A stretch of 64,000 nt of DNA from Anabaena cylindrica PCC 7122 (lineage in GTDB: Bacteria > Cyanobacteriota > Cyanobacteriia > Cyanobacteriales > Nostocaceae), in contig NC_019771.1 in the NCBI RefSeq assembly GCF_000317695.1, positions 4,206,001-4,270,000 of the forward strand. The letters run 5' to 3'. The position numbers were made by a program, and so were the translations under genes. Positions 7,784-16,564 of this stretch are shown one piece after another. The notes below the pieces were generated by a model. That model was given only the letters and a program-made list of their open reading frames with translations, made no database searches and was not told where the DNA came from. Within the stretch, counting starts at the first letter, position 1; each line of letters opens with the position of its first letter.

Positions 7784-10690
7784 TTAACCTGGCAAAGTAA
7801 AGTGAAAAATGGCTCCCTCTCCGACCACTCCATTAGCCCAGATATAGCCACCATGGCGGAAAATGACTCTTTGCACAGTTGCTAAACCAATTCCTGTACC
7901 TGGAAATTCTTCGATAGTATGAAGACGTTGGAATGGTTGAAAAAGTTTGTTTACATAAACTTCATTAAAACCAACTCCATTGTCGCGCACAAAATATGTT
8001 ATGTTTGTCCCATTTTCGTTATGTGAAGCTGTACAGCTGAATTCGATTTGTGACTGTATTTTAACGGATGTAAACTTCCACGCGTTATTGAGAAGATTTT
8101 CCATGACTATTCTCAACAGTCGGGGATCACCAGTGACGGTAAGATGAGGGGAAATTAGCCATTCTACCTGTCGTTCAGGATTGCTTTCGCTGAGTTCTTG
8201 AGCGATTTCTTGAGCGATCGCACTCAGGTTAAGTTGAGTATGTCGCATCTGAGAGCGTGTTACTCTTGAAAGTTGCAGCAAATCATCAATTAGCTCTCCC
8301 ATTCGTTGTGTTCCCGCCCGAATGCGAGTTAGATAGTGCTTACCTTTATCGTCTAACTGATCCTGATAACGTTCTAGCAATGTTTTACTAAAGCCATCTA
8401 AACCGCGTAATGGGGCGCGGAGATCATGGGAAACAGAATAAGAAAATGCTTCTAGTTCTTTGTTGGCTGCGGTGAGTTGGGCTGTGCGTTGTTGCACTCG
8501 CGTCTCTAGTTGTTCATTCAGTTCTTGGATTTCCCTTTCAGCTTGTTTGCGATTTGTGATGTCAGTACAAGTTCCTACCCACTCGCAGTTAGAGCCGTCA
8601 GTCTTCAGAACAGGTACAGCCCGCACCCAAAAATAGCGATATTCACCATTTTTGGACTGAATGCGGCATTCATTTTCAAACAACTCGCTCTTTTGCAGAG
8701 CCTTAGACCAAGCTTGTTTTGTGCGTTCTCTGTCCTCAGGATGAATGGCATATTGCCAGTTCCATCCTTGATATTCTAGAAAAGATTGACCAGTAAAAGC
8801 CTGCCAACTTTCCTGGGGAGTAATAAATTGCCCATGAGGATCGGTGATCCAAATAACTTGGGCTGTTGCTTCTACCAAAGAACGGTAGCGCTCTTCACTT
8901 TGTTGGACAGCAATTTCTGCTAGTTTGCGTTCAGTGATATCCGCAGCAATTCCTGCATGACGCAATATTGTTCCCGATAGGCTATAAATAGGGAAAACAC
9001 GAGCAAAAATCCAACGTATTTCCCCCTGGGGGCGAATGATGCGATATTCTGCTTCCAGCGGTTCTCCTTGAATCAGACGTTCGCAAGCCGCTAAGATGCG
9101 ATCGCAATCATCTGGGTGTATAGACTCACTCCAAGAATTCGGGTTTTGGTAGAGGCTTTGGCAACTCCGTCTCCATATCTGTTCATAGCCAGGACTGATA
9201 TATAAAATCTGGCTCAAATCAGCGGAGTTGATATGAAAGACTTCATGAATATTTTCGGCTAGTTCCCGAAACTTAGCTTCACTTTCCCCTAGGGCTTCTT
9301 GTGTGTGTTTGAGAGAGGTAATCTCGGTGATAAATCCTTGAATGGTTGGTATTTGTCCATCAATGGATGTTTCTATGCCTTTTTCCCATAACCATTTTTC
9401 TTCACCACATTGAGTCCGAATGCGATACTCTATTTCGTAAGAACTGTTTTGCTCTATGGCTATTTGGATGGCAGCGACAATTTTGGGTATATCTTCTGGA
9501 ACAATCAAATCTTGTAATGTGCGATCGCTATAACTAGATATATCTGTTCTGCTGCAACCGATAATAGATAAATAACCATCACTTAAACTATGAATTAAGC
9601 ACTCATCATCAACACTGCGAGAAAAAACAATTCCCGGTAAAGTATTAATTAGATTTGATAACTGGCGACGACCATCTTTCAAAGCCTGATTTGCGGCCTC
9701 TAATTGAGCCGTGCGCTCATGGATTTTTGTTTCTAAATTTTCATAAGCTTCTTGGAGTGCTTGTTGAGCATTTTGATATTTATGATCACTCGTATTCAGA
9801 TATCTAGCATTCCACCAAACTACTACACCAAGAACAAAAATATTAATAATAGCTCGCAATAAAAATCCAATCTCCCCAGGGATAACATTACTTCGGTAAG
9901 CTGACAAAAATAATCCTGAACTTAGAATAGGGACACCGATTACCACAGGTAACAGGCGACGGGCGATCACTCCACCAAAGTACGGACTCATCACTGTTTG
10001 CATCCAGCCATTTTCTGGACTACTCAATATAATACCTAACCCCAACAACAAAAATGTGACGCTGGTATGCACTGCCATACCAGTAAAGGGCGCTAGGCTA
10101 TAAAAAGAGCTAATTCCAAATAGATAGCCAATCAGCCCGAATAAAGCAGTGAAAAAACTGCCTACAGCAAAACTTTGGGCGACACTCATCAGCCTGTATT
10201 GCAGTAAAATTAGAGCTGAACCAAGCCAAAAAAAGCACAGGGCTGTATTTGGTGCCATCCGTCCAGGATGGTAAGTATCAACAGCATTAATATCTTCTTT
10301 AATTAGCAATTGATCAATTCCTAAATTGATGTTGAAGCCATACTGAATTAGAGTTAGCAAACCAACCAGTACGACAAGCCCCGCAAAAACCTGAGAGAGT
10401 AATTGCACATGAGATGATTGCTTCTGCTGGTTATTTTGATGCCATAACCATAAAGATATTCCACTGAAGATAAAACCCAGTGCAGTGTTTACTTTCATTG
10501 TGATCAATCGTGGCTCTAAAGTTTTGAGGAACTCCAGATTAAAAACCCATCCTATTAAAACCACTAAACCAATAAAAGCAGTTGTTAAAGCCAGTTGATT
10601 AGAGAGATTAGAAGCCGCTAAATGAAGCTTTGTTTTGTGTATTCTGGTTACATCCATTTTGTCCAGGTTAGGATACAGGGAAAATTCCAT
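7784..10690 (-). CDS. Membrane multi-PAS histidine kinase (phytochrome-type kinase core)
   Basis: 968 aa. The N-terminal 300 residues contain about eight hydrophobic segments (for example LALTTAFIGLVVLIGWVF and FLLRAIINIFVLGVVVWW), forming an integral membrane sensor. A coiled coil (QALQEAYENLETKIHERTAQLEAANQ) leads to three PAS/PAC domains (about 345-470, 475-600, 605-720), then a second coiled coil and the HisKA box FSYSVSHDLRAPLRG with the phospho-accepting His near residue 754. The HATPase_c domain has the N box ENLLNNAWKF and G boxes DNGVGF and GTGIGLA. The kinase core resembles Cph1-type kinases. An alternative start is Met-12 (10657); neither start has a clear ribosome binding site. 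The two downstream regulator genes are its probable partners. Confidence 0.9.
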   Translation of the reverse strand: MEFSLYPNLDKMDVTRIHKTKLHLAASNLSNQLALTTAFIGLVVLIGWVFNLEFLKTLEPRLITMKVNTALGFIFSGISLWLWHQNNQQKQSSHVQLLSQVFAGLVVLVGLLTLIQYGFNINLGIDQLLIKEDINAVDTYHPGRMAPNTALCFFWLGSALILLQYRLMSVAQSFAVGSFFTALFGLIGYLFGISSFYSLAPFTGMAVHTSVTFLLLGLGIILSSPENGWMQTVMSPYFGGVIARRLLPVVIGVPILSSGLFLSAYRSNVIPGEIGFLLRAIINIFVLGVVVWWNARYLNTSDHKYQNAQQALQEAYENLETKIHERTAQLEAANQALKDGRRQLSNLINTLPGIVFSRSVDDECLIHSLSDGYLSIIGCSRTDISSYSDRTLQDLIVPEDIPKIVAAIQIAIEQNSSYEIEYRIRTQCGEEKWLWEKGIETSIDGQIPTIQGFITEITSLKHTQEALGESEAKFRELAENIHEVFHINSADLSQILYISPGYEQIWRRSCQSLYQNPNSWSESIHPDDCDRILAACERLIQGEPLEAEYRIIRPQGEIRWIFARVFPIYSLSGTILRHAGIAADITERKLAEIAVQQSEERYRSLVEATAQVIWITDPHGQFITPQESWQAFTGQSFLEYQGWNWQYAIHPEDRERTKQAWSKALQKSELFENECRIQSKNGEYRYFWVRAVPVLKTDGSNCEWVGTCTDITNRKQAEREIQELNEQLETRVQQRTAQLTAANKELEAFSYSVSHDLRAPLRGLDGFSKTLLERYQDQLDDKGKHYLTRIRAGTQRMGELIDDLLQLSRVTRSQMRHTQLNLSAIAQEIAQELSESNPERQVEWLISPHLTVTGDPRLLRIVMENLLNNAWKFTSVKIQSQIEFSCTASHNENGTNITYFVRDNGVGFNEVYVNKLFQPFQRLHTIEEFPGTGIGLATVQRVIFRHGGYIWANGVVGEGAIFHFTLPG

Positions 10691-11153
10691 ATACTTATCT
10701 AAATCAAATTAATTTGGGCTTATAACCATCGAATTCAAAATAACTACGCTAAATAAAATTATCACTATATCCTTAGCAACATTTTTAATCTATCTTTAGA
10801 AATATTTTTTAATTAGGAATTGGGGATTAGGAAAATTTGAATAGGGTTTTGTCCTGATACGTAAAAATACACTGGACAAATTCAGTACCATGGTATCAAT
10901 ACCATAGTACGTCTTTATCAGACACATACATAATGTAAGTATATGAATCCGGTTTGATTCCTGTTCGCGGTAGCGTGCCGTAGGCATATTTACTTGTGTA
11001 GTCAGGGAGCAGGAAAGACAGAATGGATACCTACTGAGTCTTGTATCAAACGATCAAAAATCAAATAGGAGTCCTCTAGGTGGGCAGAATCAAACCAAAC
11101 TGTGTAAAGAAAAGTCTAGAAAAACGCTGCGAACCTCTGCGTTTAAAATAGTC
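10691..11153. other. Non-coding stretch between kinase and proB
   Basis: No convincing gene. The left part is A/T-rich and holds the kinase promoter. A dyad at 10885-10910 is listed separately. The right end (about 11,120-11,150) has the 'gcgaacctctgcgtttaaaa' dispersed-repeat phrase, a variant of which is seen near 45,520. Confidence 0.6.
10885..10910. promoter_or_regulatory. 12-bp dyad, possible operator
   Basis: GTACCATGGTAT (10885-10896) and ATACCATAGTAC (10899-10910) form an inverted repeat with one mismatch and a 2-base spacer, a geometry typical of a dimeric regulator site. It lies 195 bases upstream of the kinase start and about 240 bases beyond the end of proB. The target and regulator are unknown. 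Confidence 0.35.
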
Positions 11154-12263
11154 CTAAATCAACACCAAATTATCCCGATGAATCACAGTTTCTGCACCCG
11201 CATAACCCAAAATTCCTGCAATATCCCGCGAATGACAACCACAAATTTTTTGTAAATCTTCGCTGTTATAGTTAACCAATCCTCTGGCAATTTCGTTACC
11301 ATGACGATCGCACAACTGCACTGCTTCCTGATTCCCAAACTCCCCTTCTACAGCCTTAATTCCCGCAGCTAACAAAGATTTTCCCGCTTGCAAGATGGCA
11401 TTTATCGCCCCATCATCTAAATATAATTTACCCGTAGGCACTAAACCATAAGCTATCCAGCGTTTCCTCGCTGAAGTTGGTTCTGGTTGGGGTTGAAAAT
11501 GCGTTCCTATAGCTTCCCCTTGAATAATTTTTTCAATATTGCGCGGAAAACGTCCTTGAGTAATTACAGTTCTCACTCCAGCTGCGATCGCAATTCTAGC
11601 AGCCGAAATCTTTGTCACCATCCCCCCAGTACCCCACTGTGAACCCTGTCCCCCAGTTTGGATTTGTAATTCTGCCAATTCTTTCATATTACTAATTAAA
11701 GAAATAGGACGGGCATCTGGTACAGTACGAGGATCGGCTGAATACAATCTATCCACATCTGTCAGCAAAAATAACCAATCTGCCTCCACTAAACTGGCAA
11801 CTAAAGCGGAAAGGGTGTCGTTATCACCAAATTTTAATTCCTCTACAGCAACGGTATCATTTTCATTTACCACCGGAATTACACCCAGCCCCAATAATTC
11901 CTGAAAAGTATTATAGGCATTAAGATAACGACTACGTTGTACTAAATCCGCCCTAGTTAATAATACTTGAGCTATAGGCTGTTCTAAAGTACTAAATAAA
12001 TCATCATAAATACGCATGAGCCGACCTTGGCCAACTGCTGCTACAGCTTGTTTGAGAGCGATCGCTTTCGGACGTTCTGTTAAACCCAGACGCGCACAAC
12101 CCACACCCACCGCACCAGAGGAAACCAAAATCACATTATGCCCTTGATGCCTTAAATAGCAAAGAGTTTCCGTCAAAGTAGCAATAGTAGAAAGGGCTAA
12201 TTGTCCTGTTTCTGGTTGAGTGAGGCTAGAAGTGCCGATTTTTACAACTATTGTTTTAGTCAT
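11154..12263 (-). CDS. proB: Glutamate 5-kinase ProB
   Basis: 369 aa. Glutamate 5-kinase phosphorylates the gamma-carboxyl of glutamate, the first step of proline synthesis. The amino-acid-kinase domain (1-255) begins TIVVKIGTSSLT and has VSSGAVGVG, NENDTVAV, FGDNDTLSA and LLTDVDRLY. The C-terminal PUA domain (about 275-365) is present, as in the long bacterial form. Proteins of this length are standard, and the ATG at 12263 fits. The gene stands 280 bases downstream of yqeG; that gap contains heptamer repeats and two inverted repeats, so it may have its own promoter. Confidence 0.97.
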   Translation of the reverse strand: MTKTIVVKIGTSSLTQPETGQLALSTIATLTETLCYLRHQGHNVILVSSGAVGVGCARLGLTERPKAIALKQAVAAVGQGRLMRIYDDLFSTLEQPIAQVLLTRADLVQRSRYLNAYNTFQELLGLGVIPVVNENDTVAVEELKFGDNDTLSALVASLVEADWLFLLTDVDRLYSADPRTVPDARPISLISNMKELAELQIQTGGQGSQWGTGGMVTKISAARIAIAAGVRTVITQGRFPRNIEKIIQGEAIGTHFQPQPEPTSARKRWIAYGLVPTGKLYLDDGAINAILQAGKSLLAAGIKAVEGEFGNQEAVQLCDRHGNEIARGLVNYNSEDLQKICGCHSRDIAGILGYAGAETVIHRDNLVLI

Positions 12264-12320
12264 TAGTCATTAGTCATTAGTTATTAGTCATTAGTCGGTT
12301 ACTTACCCATTACCCATTAC
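12260..12320 (-). repeat. Short heptamer repeats upstream of proB
   Basis: Units TCATTAG/TTATTAG (four to five copies) followed by TTACCCA/TTACCCA units lie directly against the proB start codon. This is a third heptamer class of STRR-like sequence in the window and occupies the region where a ribosome binding site would be expected. Confidence 0.8.
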
Positions 12321-12367
12321 CAGCCTCAACTAGATGACTTGCAACTTGGGTAAATACCTAAAAAATT

Positions 12368-12456
12368 GTACAGCGCCAATCCCTCTATAGTGAAGGCTGA
12401 CGCTGTACGGGTTTATATTTATCTGTTATCGACTAGGGTCTTTGTTAGCTGACCCT
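12368..12456. promoter_or_regulatory. Two inverted repeats between yqeG and proB
   Basis: GTACAGCG (12368-12375) pairs with CGCTGTAC (12401-12408), and AGGGTC (12435-12440) pairs with GACCCT (12451-12456). Both are perfect arms. They sit in the yqeG-proB gap and could be transcript hairpins or binding sites. Neither has a T run, so they are not simple terminators. Confidence 0.4.
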
Positions 12457-12542
12457 GATGTTATTAGTATATATAATCTCTGATTTTCAGGAAACTTTAA
12501 GATTTCTTAAGGATTTCTTTAGATTTAGTTTCCTGATGATTG

Positions 12543-13082
12543 CTAATCTTTGTGAACCTTCTCTTGCTTGGGAATAATAGATGCGCCTAATATCTCCGAT
12601 ATCCAGACTTCAAAGTTACGGATGGGATGAGAACGGAGGGCAGCATCAGCATGGACAATCGGTTCAACTAAAATAGTAAACATACCCAGACGATTACCTG
12701 CGATCACATCAGTAAACAAGCGATCGCCTACCATACCCACCTGATTTACAGGTAAATTCATTCCTTGAAGCGCAGATCGAATTTTACGCCGTGAAGGTTT
12801 AGCAGCACCCAGGTAATAAGGTAAGTTAAGGGAACGGGCAATACTCCCAATTCGGGATTCACTCAGGTTATTGCTGACTAAACACAGTGCAGCACAAGCG
12901 CGGATTTCTTCTACCCAATCTCGCAGTTCTGAGGAAGCCTCCTTGACTGTAATTGGTACTAAAGTTTCATCCACATCCAAAACTAGCCCTTTTAGCCCAT
13001 ATTGCTGGATAATATCTGGAGTCAAGTTCAATACTGAACCCTCTAAAATCAAGTCAGGCTGTAAGACATTGTTCCAAGTCAT
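12543..13082 (-). CDS. yqeG: YqeG-family HAD phosphatase
   Basis: 179 aa, the usual length for YqeG-type HAD IIIA phosphatases. HAD motif I is GLVLDVDETLVP (two catalytic Asp), motif II is CLVSNN, the conserved Lys lies in GAAKPSRRKI and motif III is MVGDRLFTDVIAGNRLGM. In plants and fungi relatives are mitochondrial phosphatidylglycerophosphate phosphatases, so a role in PG synthesis for thylakoids is possible but unproven here. It lies 360 bases downstream of the DUF3727 gene and upstream of proB on the same strand. Confidence 0.92.
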   Translation of the reverse strand: MTWNNVLQPDLILEGSVLNLTPDIIQQYGLKGLVLDVDETLVPITVKEASSELRDWVEEIRACAALCLVSNNLSESRIGSIARSLNLPYYLGAAKPSRRKIRSALQGMNLPVNQVGMVGDRLFTDVIAGNRLGMFTILVEPIVHADAALRSHPIRNFEVWISEILGASIIPKQEKVHKD

Positions 13083-13170
13083 AATAATTTTAGATTTTGG
13101 ATTTTGAATTGGAAATACTGATCCTAAAAGAATGTTTGAAAAGTGGTTGCTGATGTATTAAAAACTTGAG

Positions 13171-13245
13171 ATCCTCCTAAATCCTCCTTTTTAAGGAGAA
13201 CTTTGAATCTAGTTCCCCTTGTTAAGGGGGGTTAGGGGGGATTAG
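13171..13245. repeat. Dispersed C/G-rich repeat with hairpins
   Basis: CTCCTTTTTAAGGAG and CCCCTTGTTAAGGGG hairpins are followed by GGGTTAGGGGGGAT. The last phrase matches the kind of sequence found inside the BchH gene near 59,210-59,230, so this is one copy of a dispersed element. The remainder of 13,083-13,442 shows no gene. Confidence 0.7.
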
Positions 13246-13442
13246 CAAGTGTCTAAAATTACCAACCAAAACTTTTCAAACACTCTTTAATAACTGCAAC
13301 ATCTTACGAATAAAATTCCACTACTAATCAAGCAATTCACATAACGTGAGCAGTTCGATTAGCAATGGAAAATTTTAAAATTGAAACTTCCTTAATTAAA
13401 GATTGCTCTTTTTAATTCTTAGGATTTAAATTTCAACTCTGA

Positions 13443-14015
13443 TTATTCAACCTCATTAAATAGATGTTCTTCTAGCAGCGGTTGAACTTTGCGAAACTCT
13501 TCAGGAGAGAGCAATTCGGGCTTGCCAGTATTAGTGATCCGGGCAAAAAACAACAGCGGATCAAGAGGAGTATAAATTGCATACTCCTGATTTTCATGAT
13601 AGAAGCTGGCGAGTAACTGAAGTTGTTCTGGTTCTAAATCGGCCTCATCATCTTCGATTTCTAAAGTGAAGAGTTCTGATTCTTCTACCGGAGGTAACTC
13701 ACCTGCCACTGTCAAAGCATAGGCAGTGTTTTTAATGATCAGGTTTTGCTCAGAGAGGACAGCTTGGGCAGTGCTAAAAATTTTGTCAATTGTAGCATCG
13801 TCTTCCACTAAAACGGCTTCTTCCTCTTCACCCTCATCTTGCCAAGCAAAGATTTCAATAGGTGAATCTACTGGTAGAAGCAAAACATATTCTTGTTCAT
13901 CGACCGAGAGCGAATGCTCAATATAACATTCAAGCGATCGCTCTTTGTCATCTGTCAAAGTGATAGAACCAGAATTAGCGTGATCATTTTCTTCAGAAAA
14001 TTCAGAGGAATACAT
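13443..14015 (-). CDS. DUF3727 domain protein
   Basis: 190 aa from the ATG at 14015 (MYSSEFSEENDH). The frame extends eight codons upstream to a TTG at 14039, but the ATG is the more natural start. The protein is very acidic in the middle (DEGEEEEAVLVEDD) and contains two similar parts: ITLTDDKERSLECYIEHSLSVDEQEYVLLLPVD and LLASFYHENQEYAIYTPLDPLLFFARI. This pattern is DUF3727 (related to DUF1292), conserved in cyanobacteria and plastids, function unknown. It lies just downstream of ruvX, an association I believe is common in cyanobacteria. Confidence 0.88.
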   Translation of the reverse strand: MYSSEFSEENDHANSGSITLTDDKERSLECYIEHSLSVDEQEYVLLLPVDSPIEIFAWQDEGEEEEAVLVEDDATIDKIFSTAQAVLSEQNLIIKNTAYALTVAGELPPVEESELFTLEIEDDEADLEPEQLQLLASFYHENQEYAIYTPLDPLLFFARITNTGKPELLSPEEFRKVQPLLEEHLFNEVE

Positions 14016-14146
14016 AGTCACATTATGTAAATTTATCAATATCCCTAACTATGGCATTTATTGGACTGTGATATGGCAGTCAATGTCAACCAAAAATCTG
14101 GATATGCAGCTGAGTAATAGTTTTCAGAATACCATGTTAAAAGGTA

Positions 14147-14620
14147 TCAATCCTCAACAAATGCTACTGATCTTTTGGTCGCACTACGTCTAGCATCTAA
14201 CCATTGTTGCAAAATCAAAGCAGCAGCCTTGCGGTCAATCAGTCCCTTATTCCGTGACGGAGAACGGTTTTCAGCAATAATCAGTTGTTCTGCTTGATAA
14301 GAAGTTAATCGCTCATCCATATATTCCATAGGCAATTGCAGCGATTCAGACAGTCTTTTAGCAAATTTCTGCACATGACGAGCCTGAAAACCTAAAGAGC
14401 CATCCATTGAATATGGTAGCCCAACAACTAAAAGTTGCACTTGGCGCTCATTAACTATTTGTTGTATTTGCTCAACATCCTCTTTAAAGGATCTGCGCTC
14501 AATCGTCATAATACCTGTAGCAATCAAACCCGTACCATCACACCCTGCTAGACCAATGCGTTTACTACCAACATCTAATCCCAAGGCTGATATAAAAGAC
14601 TTTGATTGCTGCTGAGGCAT
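14147..14620 (-). CDS. ruvX: RuvX/YqgF putative Holliday junction resolvase
   Basis: 157 aa from the ATG at 14620 (MPQQQSKSFISALGLDVG). A longer frame to 14707 exists but would overlap the upstream gene and adds a non-homologous leader. The RNase H-like fold is evident from ALGLDVGSKRIGLA, LLVVGLPYSMDGSLG, YMDERLTS and IDRKAAALILQQWLD, giving the acidic active-site residues Asp, Glu (DER) and Asp (DRKAA). YqgF proteins act in 16S rRNA 5' processing and possibly recombination. The start lies four bases after the stop codon of the GNAT gene, so the two are one operon. Confidence 0.95.
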   Translation of the reverse strand: MPQQQSKSFISALGLDVGSKRIGLAGCDGTGLIATGIMTIERRSFKEDVEQIQQIVNERQVQLLVVGLPYSMDGSLGFQARHVQKFAKRLSESLQLPMEYMDERLTSYQAEQLIIAENRSPSRNKGLIDRKAAALILQQWLDARRSATKRSVAFVED

Positions 14621-14624
14621 CACG

Positions 14625-15857
14625 CTAATTGTTCTCCTGTATTGGGTCAGTTTGTTCAGATTGGCTAGATGCGTCCATATTAAAGTTATGGCTACCAAAA
14701 GGAACAATTTCTGATTTAACTGGTATTGGTCTGTCTGACTTGGGCTGCTGTTGTTTGGGAACCCATGACATCCCGCCTGGTATCGGCTTACGTGCTGGTT
14801 GTAGTCCTTGGAGTACTTCCGGCCACTGAATTCCTTCTAAGGATACCAATTTTGATTCCCGGATTTTATGCCAAACCGAGCGCGACATAATCAGAGTATG
14901 TTCTATGCGCTTGGCTCCGATTCTCTCTAAATATTCTTCACGTTCTGGTTGATAATCGGAAGAAGCCAGTTGCAAACCTTGCTGAGGAAAATCTTGAGCA
15001 ATACGGGCTAGTTGAGACAACATTTCTGGATACAACCAAGTATAAGCCGGGTGAACCGTCAAAGTTGCTACATGAGGATTTTCGCCCTTACGGTCAAGTT
15101 GCACTTGAAAATGACCAATCGCGGCTTTGCGTTGGGGTTCAAACACATAGCCACTAACGACTTCAGTTTTAGTCATCCACTGTTTGACTGCATCCGAAAG
15201 AACGCCAAATAAACTGGTTTTAAAGTCGTGGGTGTGTCGGTCAAACACCTGACGTACCAAAGGCGGCATTGATGCTGTATCTAGTTGATATAGCAATGGT
15301 GCATCAGCATTACTTACTGGTAAAAGATTAGGTAAGTCTGGTTCTGCTAGTGCTAATTCAACCAACAACTCTGGGCTAATTTCCCAGTATGTCATTTCTG
15401 CTAACCGCTGAAATCCATTTTGCCGATACAGCGCTAATGCTTCAATGTCATTGATATTAACTTCTAATAGCCAGGTGCGAGCTTCTAAAATTGATTCAAA
15501 GCAATGGCGTAAAAGTTGAGAGCCTACACCTTGCTTGTCAGCAGTCTGGTCTAACATCACCCTATCAATTCGCCAAGTGCTGCGGGTGCGGTTAAATGGT
15601 GACACTTGAATCATCCCCAAAAGCATCCGCCCTTGTTCTGCAACGTAACCACAGAAGCGATATTGTAATGGGTTGGGGAACCAACTCAAAAACTTGAGTA
15701 ACCCAAACCAATGGCGCAGCCATTCCATCGTGCAAGAAGCTCTCTTAGGAGAGAGGGCTGCGAATGAATCTTGAGTTAGGCGTTCAATACCGTCCAAATC
15801 TCGGTATTGAACTGGTCGAATTATAACGCTGAGGTTTCGAGGAAGTAGTGAATTCAT
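14625..15857 (-). CDS. GNAT-family N-acetyltransferase, cyanobacterial long form
   Basis: 410 aa. The N-terminal 165 residues are a GNAT domain: IIRPVQYRDLDGIERL, then the acetyl-CoA loop around DKQGVGSQLLRHCFE and ALALYRQNGFQRL. Residues 170-330 form a second, more divergent region with GNAT-like strands (AAIGHFQVQLDRKG, VATLTVHPAY), ending in a proline/glutamine-rich tail that may be disordered. The substrate cannot be inferred. It is the promoter-proximal gene of the operon with ruvX, DUF3727 and probably yqeG. Confidence 0.8.
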   Translation of the reverse strand: MNSLLPRNLSVIIRPVQYRDLDGIERLTQDSFAALSPKRASCTMEWLRHWFGLLKFLSWFPNPLQYRFCGYVAEQGRMLLGMIQVSPFNRTRSTWRIDRVMLDQTADKQGVGSQLLRHCFESILEARTWLLEVNINDIEALALYRQNGFQRLAEMTYWEISPELLVELALAEPDLPNLLPVSNADAPLLYQLDTASMPPLVRQVFDRHTHDFKTSLFGVLSDAVKQWMTKTEVVSGYVFEPQRKAAIGHFQVQLDRKGENPHVATLTVHPAYTWLYPEMLSQLARIAQDFPQQGLQLASSDYQPEREEYLERIGAKRIEHTLIMSRSVWHKIRESKLVSLEGIQWPEVLQGLQPARKPIPGGMSWVPKQQQPKSDRPIPVKSEIVPFGSHNFNMDASSQSEQTDPIQENN

Positions 15858-16159
15858 TTTGATTCAAGCCGCCATTTAGCCTTTACTAATTGCGATTGGT
15901 GAGGTACTGCTGCAATCATCTTAACGGCTTTCTGCTCCTAGCTATTGCTCCAAAAGAGTGATTTTTGTAACTTAATACCAAAAAAGCATAAAAAGCAGAG
16001 ATTGTGAGTACACCATTGGTGTAGAGACAACAATATCTGCTCCTATTTTATGGGAATTCCGGTTGAAATTCTGTGTAATAGACACAGGAGTAAAAAATAA
16101 TCCTGCCTTGCTCGAAACCCTTTGTAGGGAAAATACCCTTCGGGAAATGGCTACTGCTT
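15858..16159. other. Non-coding stretch, no gene seen
   Basis: This holds the promoter region of the GNAT-ruvX operon and, near 16,120-16,145, a short GC-rich imperfect hairpin (TAGGG...CCTTCGGGA). A 61-codon plus-strand frame starting at 16,063 has no family features and overlaps the 3' end of the next small gene; I do not call it. Confidence 0.5.
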
Positions 16160-16366
16160 CTATAAACCTTGCCGAGAAACTAGCTTTTCAAAGTTGGCTT
16201 GGGTTTGATGGAGTAGTTGTTGACGACTATCTTCTATTGTCTGTTTGAGGGTTGGAACCAGATTGCGAGCTTGAAGCGTCATGTGCAACTGTAGATGAGC
16301 TACGTATTCGCTGATATCTTGGTTTTCTACAACTGCGCCCGTTAGTAAGTTGGATTCCATTGCCAC
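16160..16366 (-). CDS. Small amphipathic helical protein, unknown
   Basis: 68 aa (or 66 from Met-3). No family is recognised. The sequence runs from a short polar N-terminus into a long predicted helix (LQLHMTLQARNLVPTLKQTIEDSRQQLLHQTQANFEKLV). AAGGGGAAA about 10 bases upstream of the ATG is a good ribosome binding site, and a strong 8-bp dyad (16401-16424) lies immediately upstream. These support a real gene more than its length does. It is isolated from its neighbours. An overlapping frame at 16227-16421 is less likely because the binding site would fall inside it. Confidence 0.45.
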   Translation of the reverse strand: MAMESNLLTGAVVENQDISEYVAHLQLHMTLQARNLVPTLKQTIEDSRQQLLHQTQANFEKLVSRQGL

Positions 16367-16400
16367 TGTTTTCCCCTTGATAAATTTTGTACAAATTTAT

Positions 16401-16424
16401 AACATGATCAAAACTTATCATGTT
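16401..16424. promoter_or_regulatory. Perfect 8-bp dyad upstream of small gene
   Basis: AACATGAT (16401-16408) and ATCATGTT (16417-16424) are perfect inverted arms with an 8-base spacer. Immediately downstream on the minus strand lies a second palindrome, TTTGTACAAA. Their position 20-60 bases before the 68-aa gene suggests an operator or a promoter with a dimeric regulator. Confidence 0.4.
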
Positions 16425-16564
16425 GTTGGGTCTAGCTTGTTAATTTGCAACGAAGTGTAATGGTTATTTACACTAGGTCATTATTTTAAAGCTACTGCTA
16501 TGCTGCGTTATAGAATGTTAAGGGCATATTGCAATACGCCCCTACTTGTGAATTTCGCTATAAA

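Noticed and set aside
14621..14707. N-terminal extension of RuvX (29 residues)
   Set aside because: It overlaps the GNAT gene, and the family starts at the internal Met; the ATG at 14620 is preferred.
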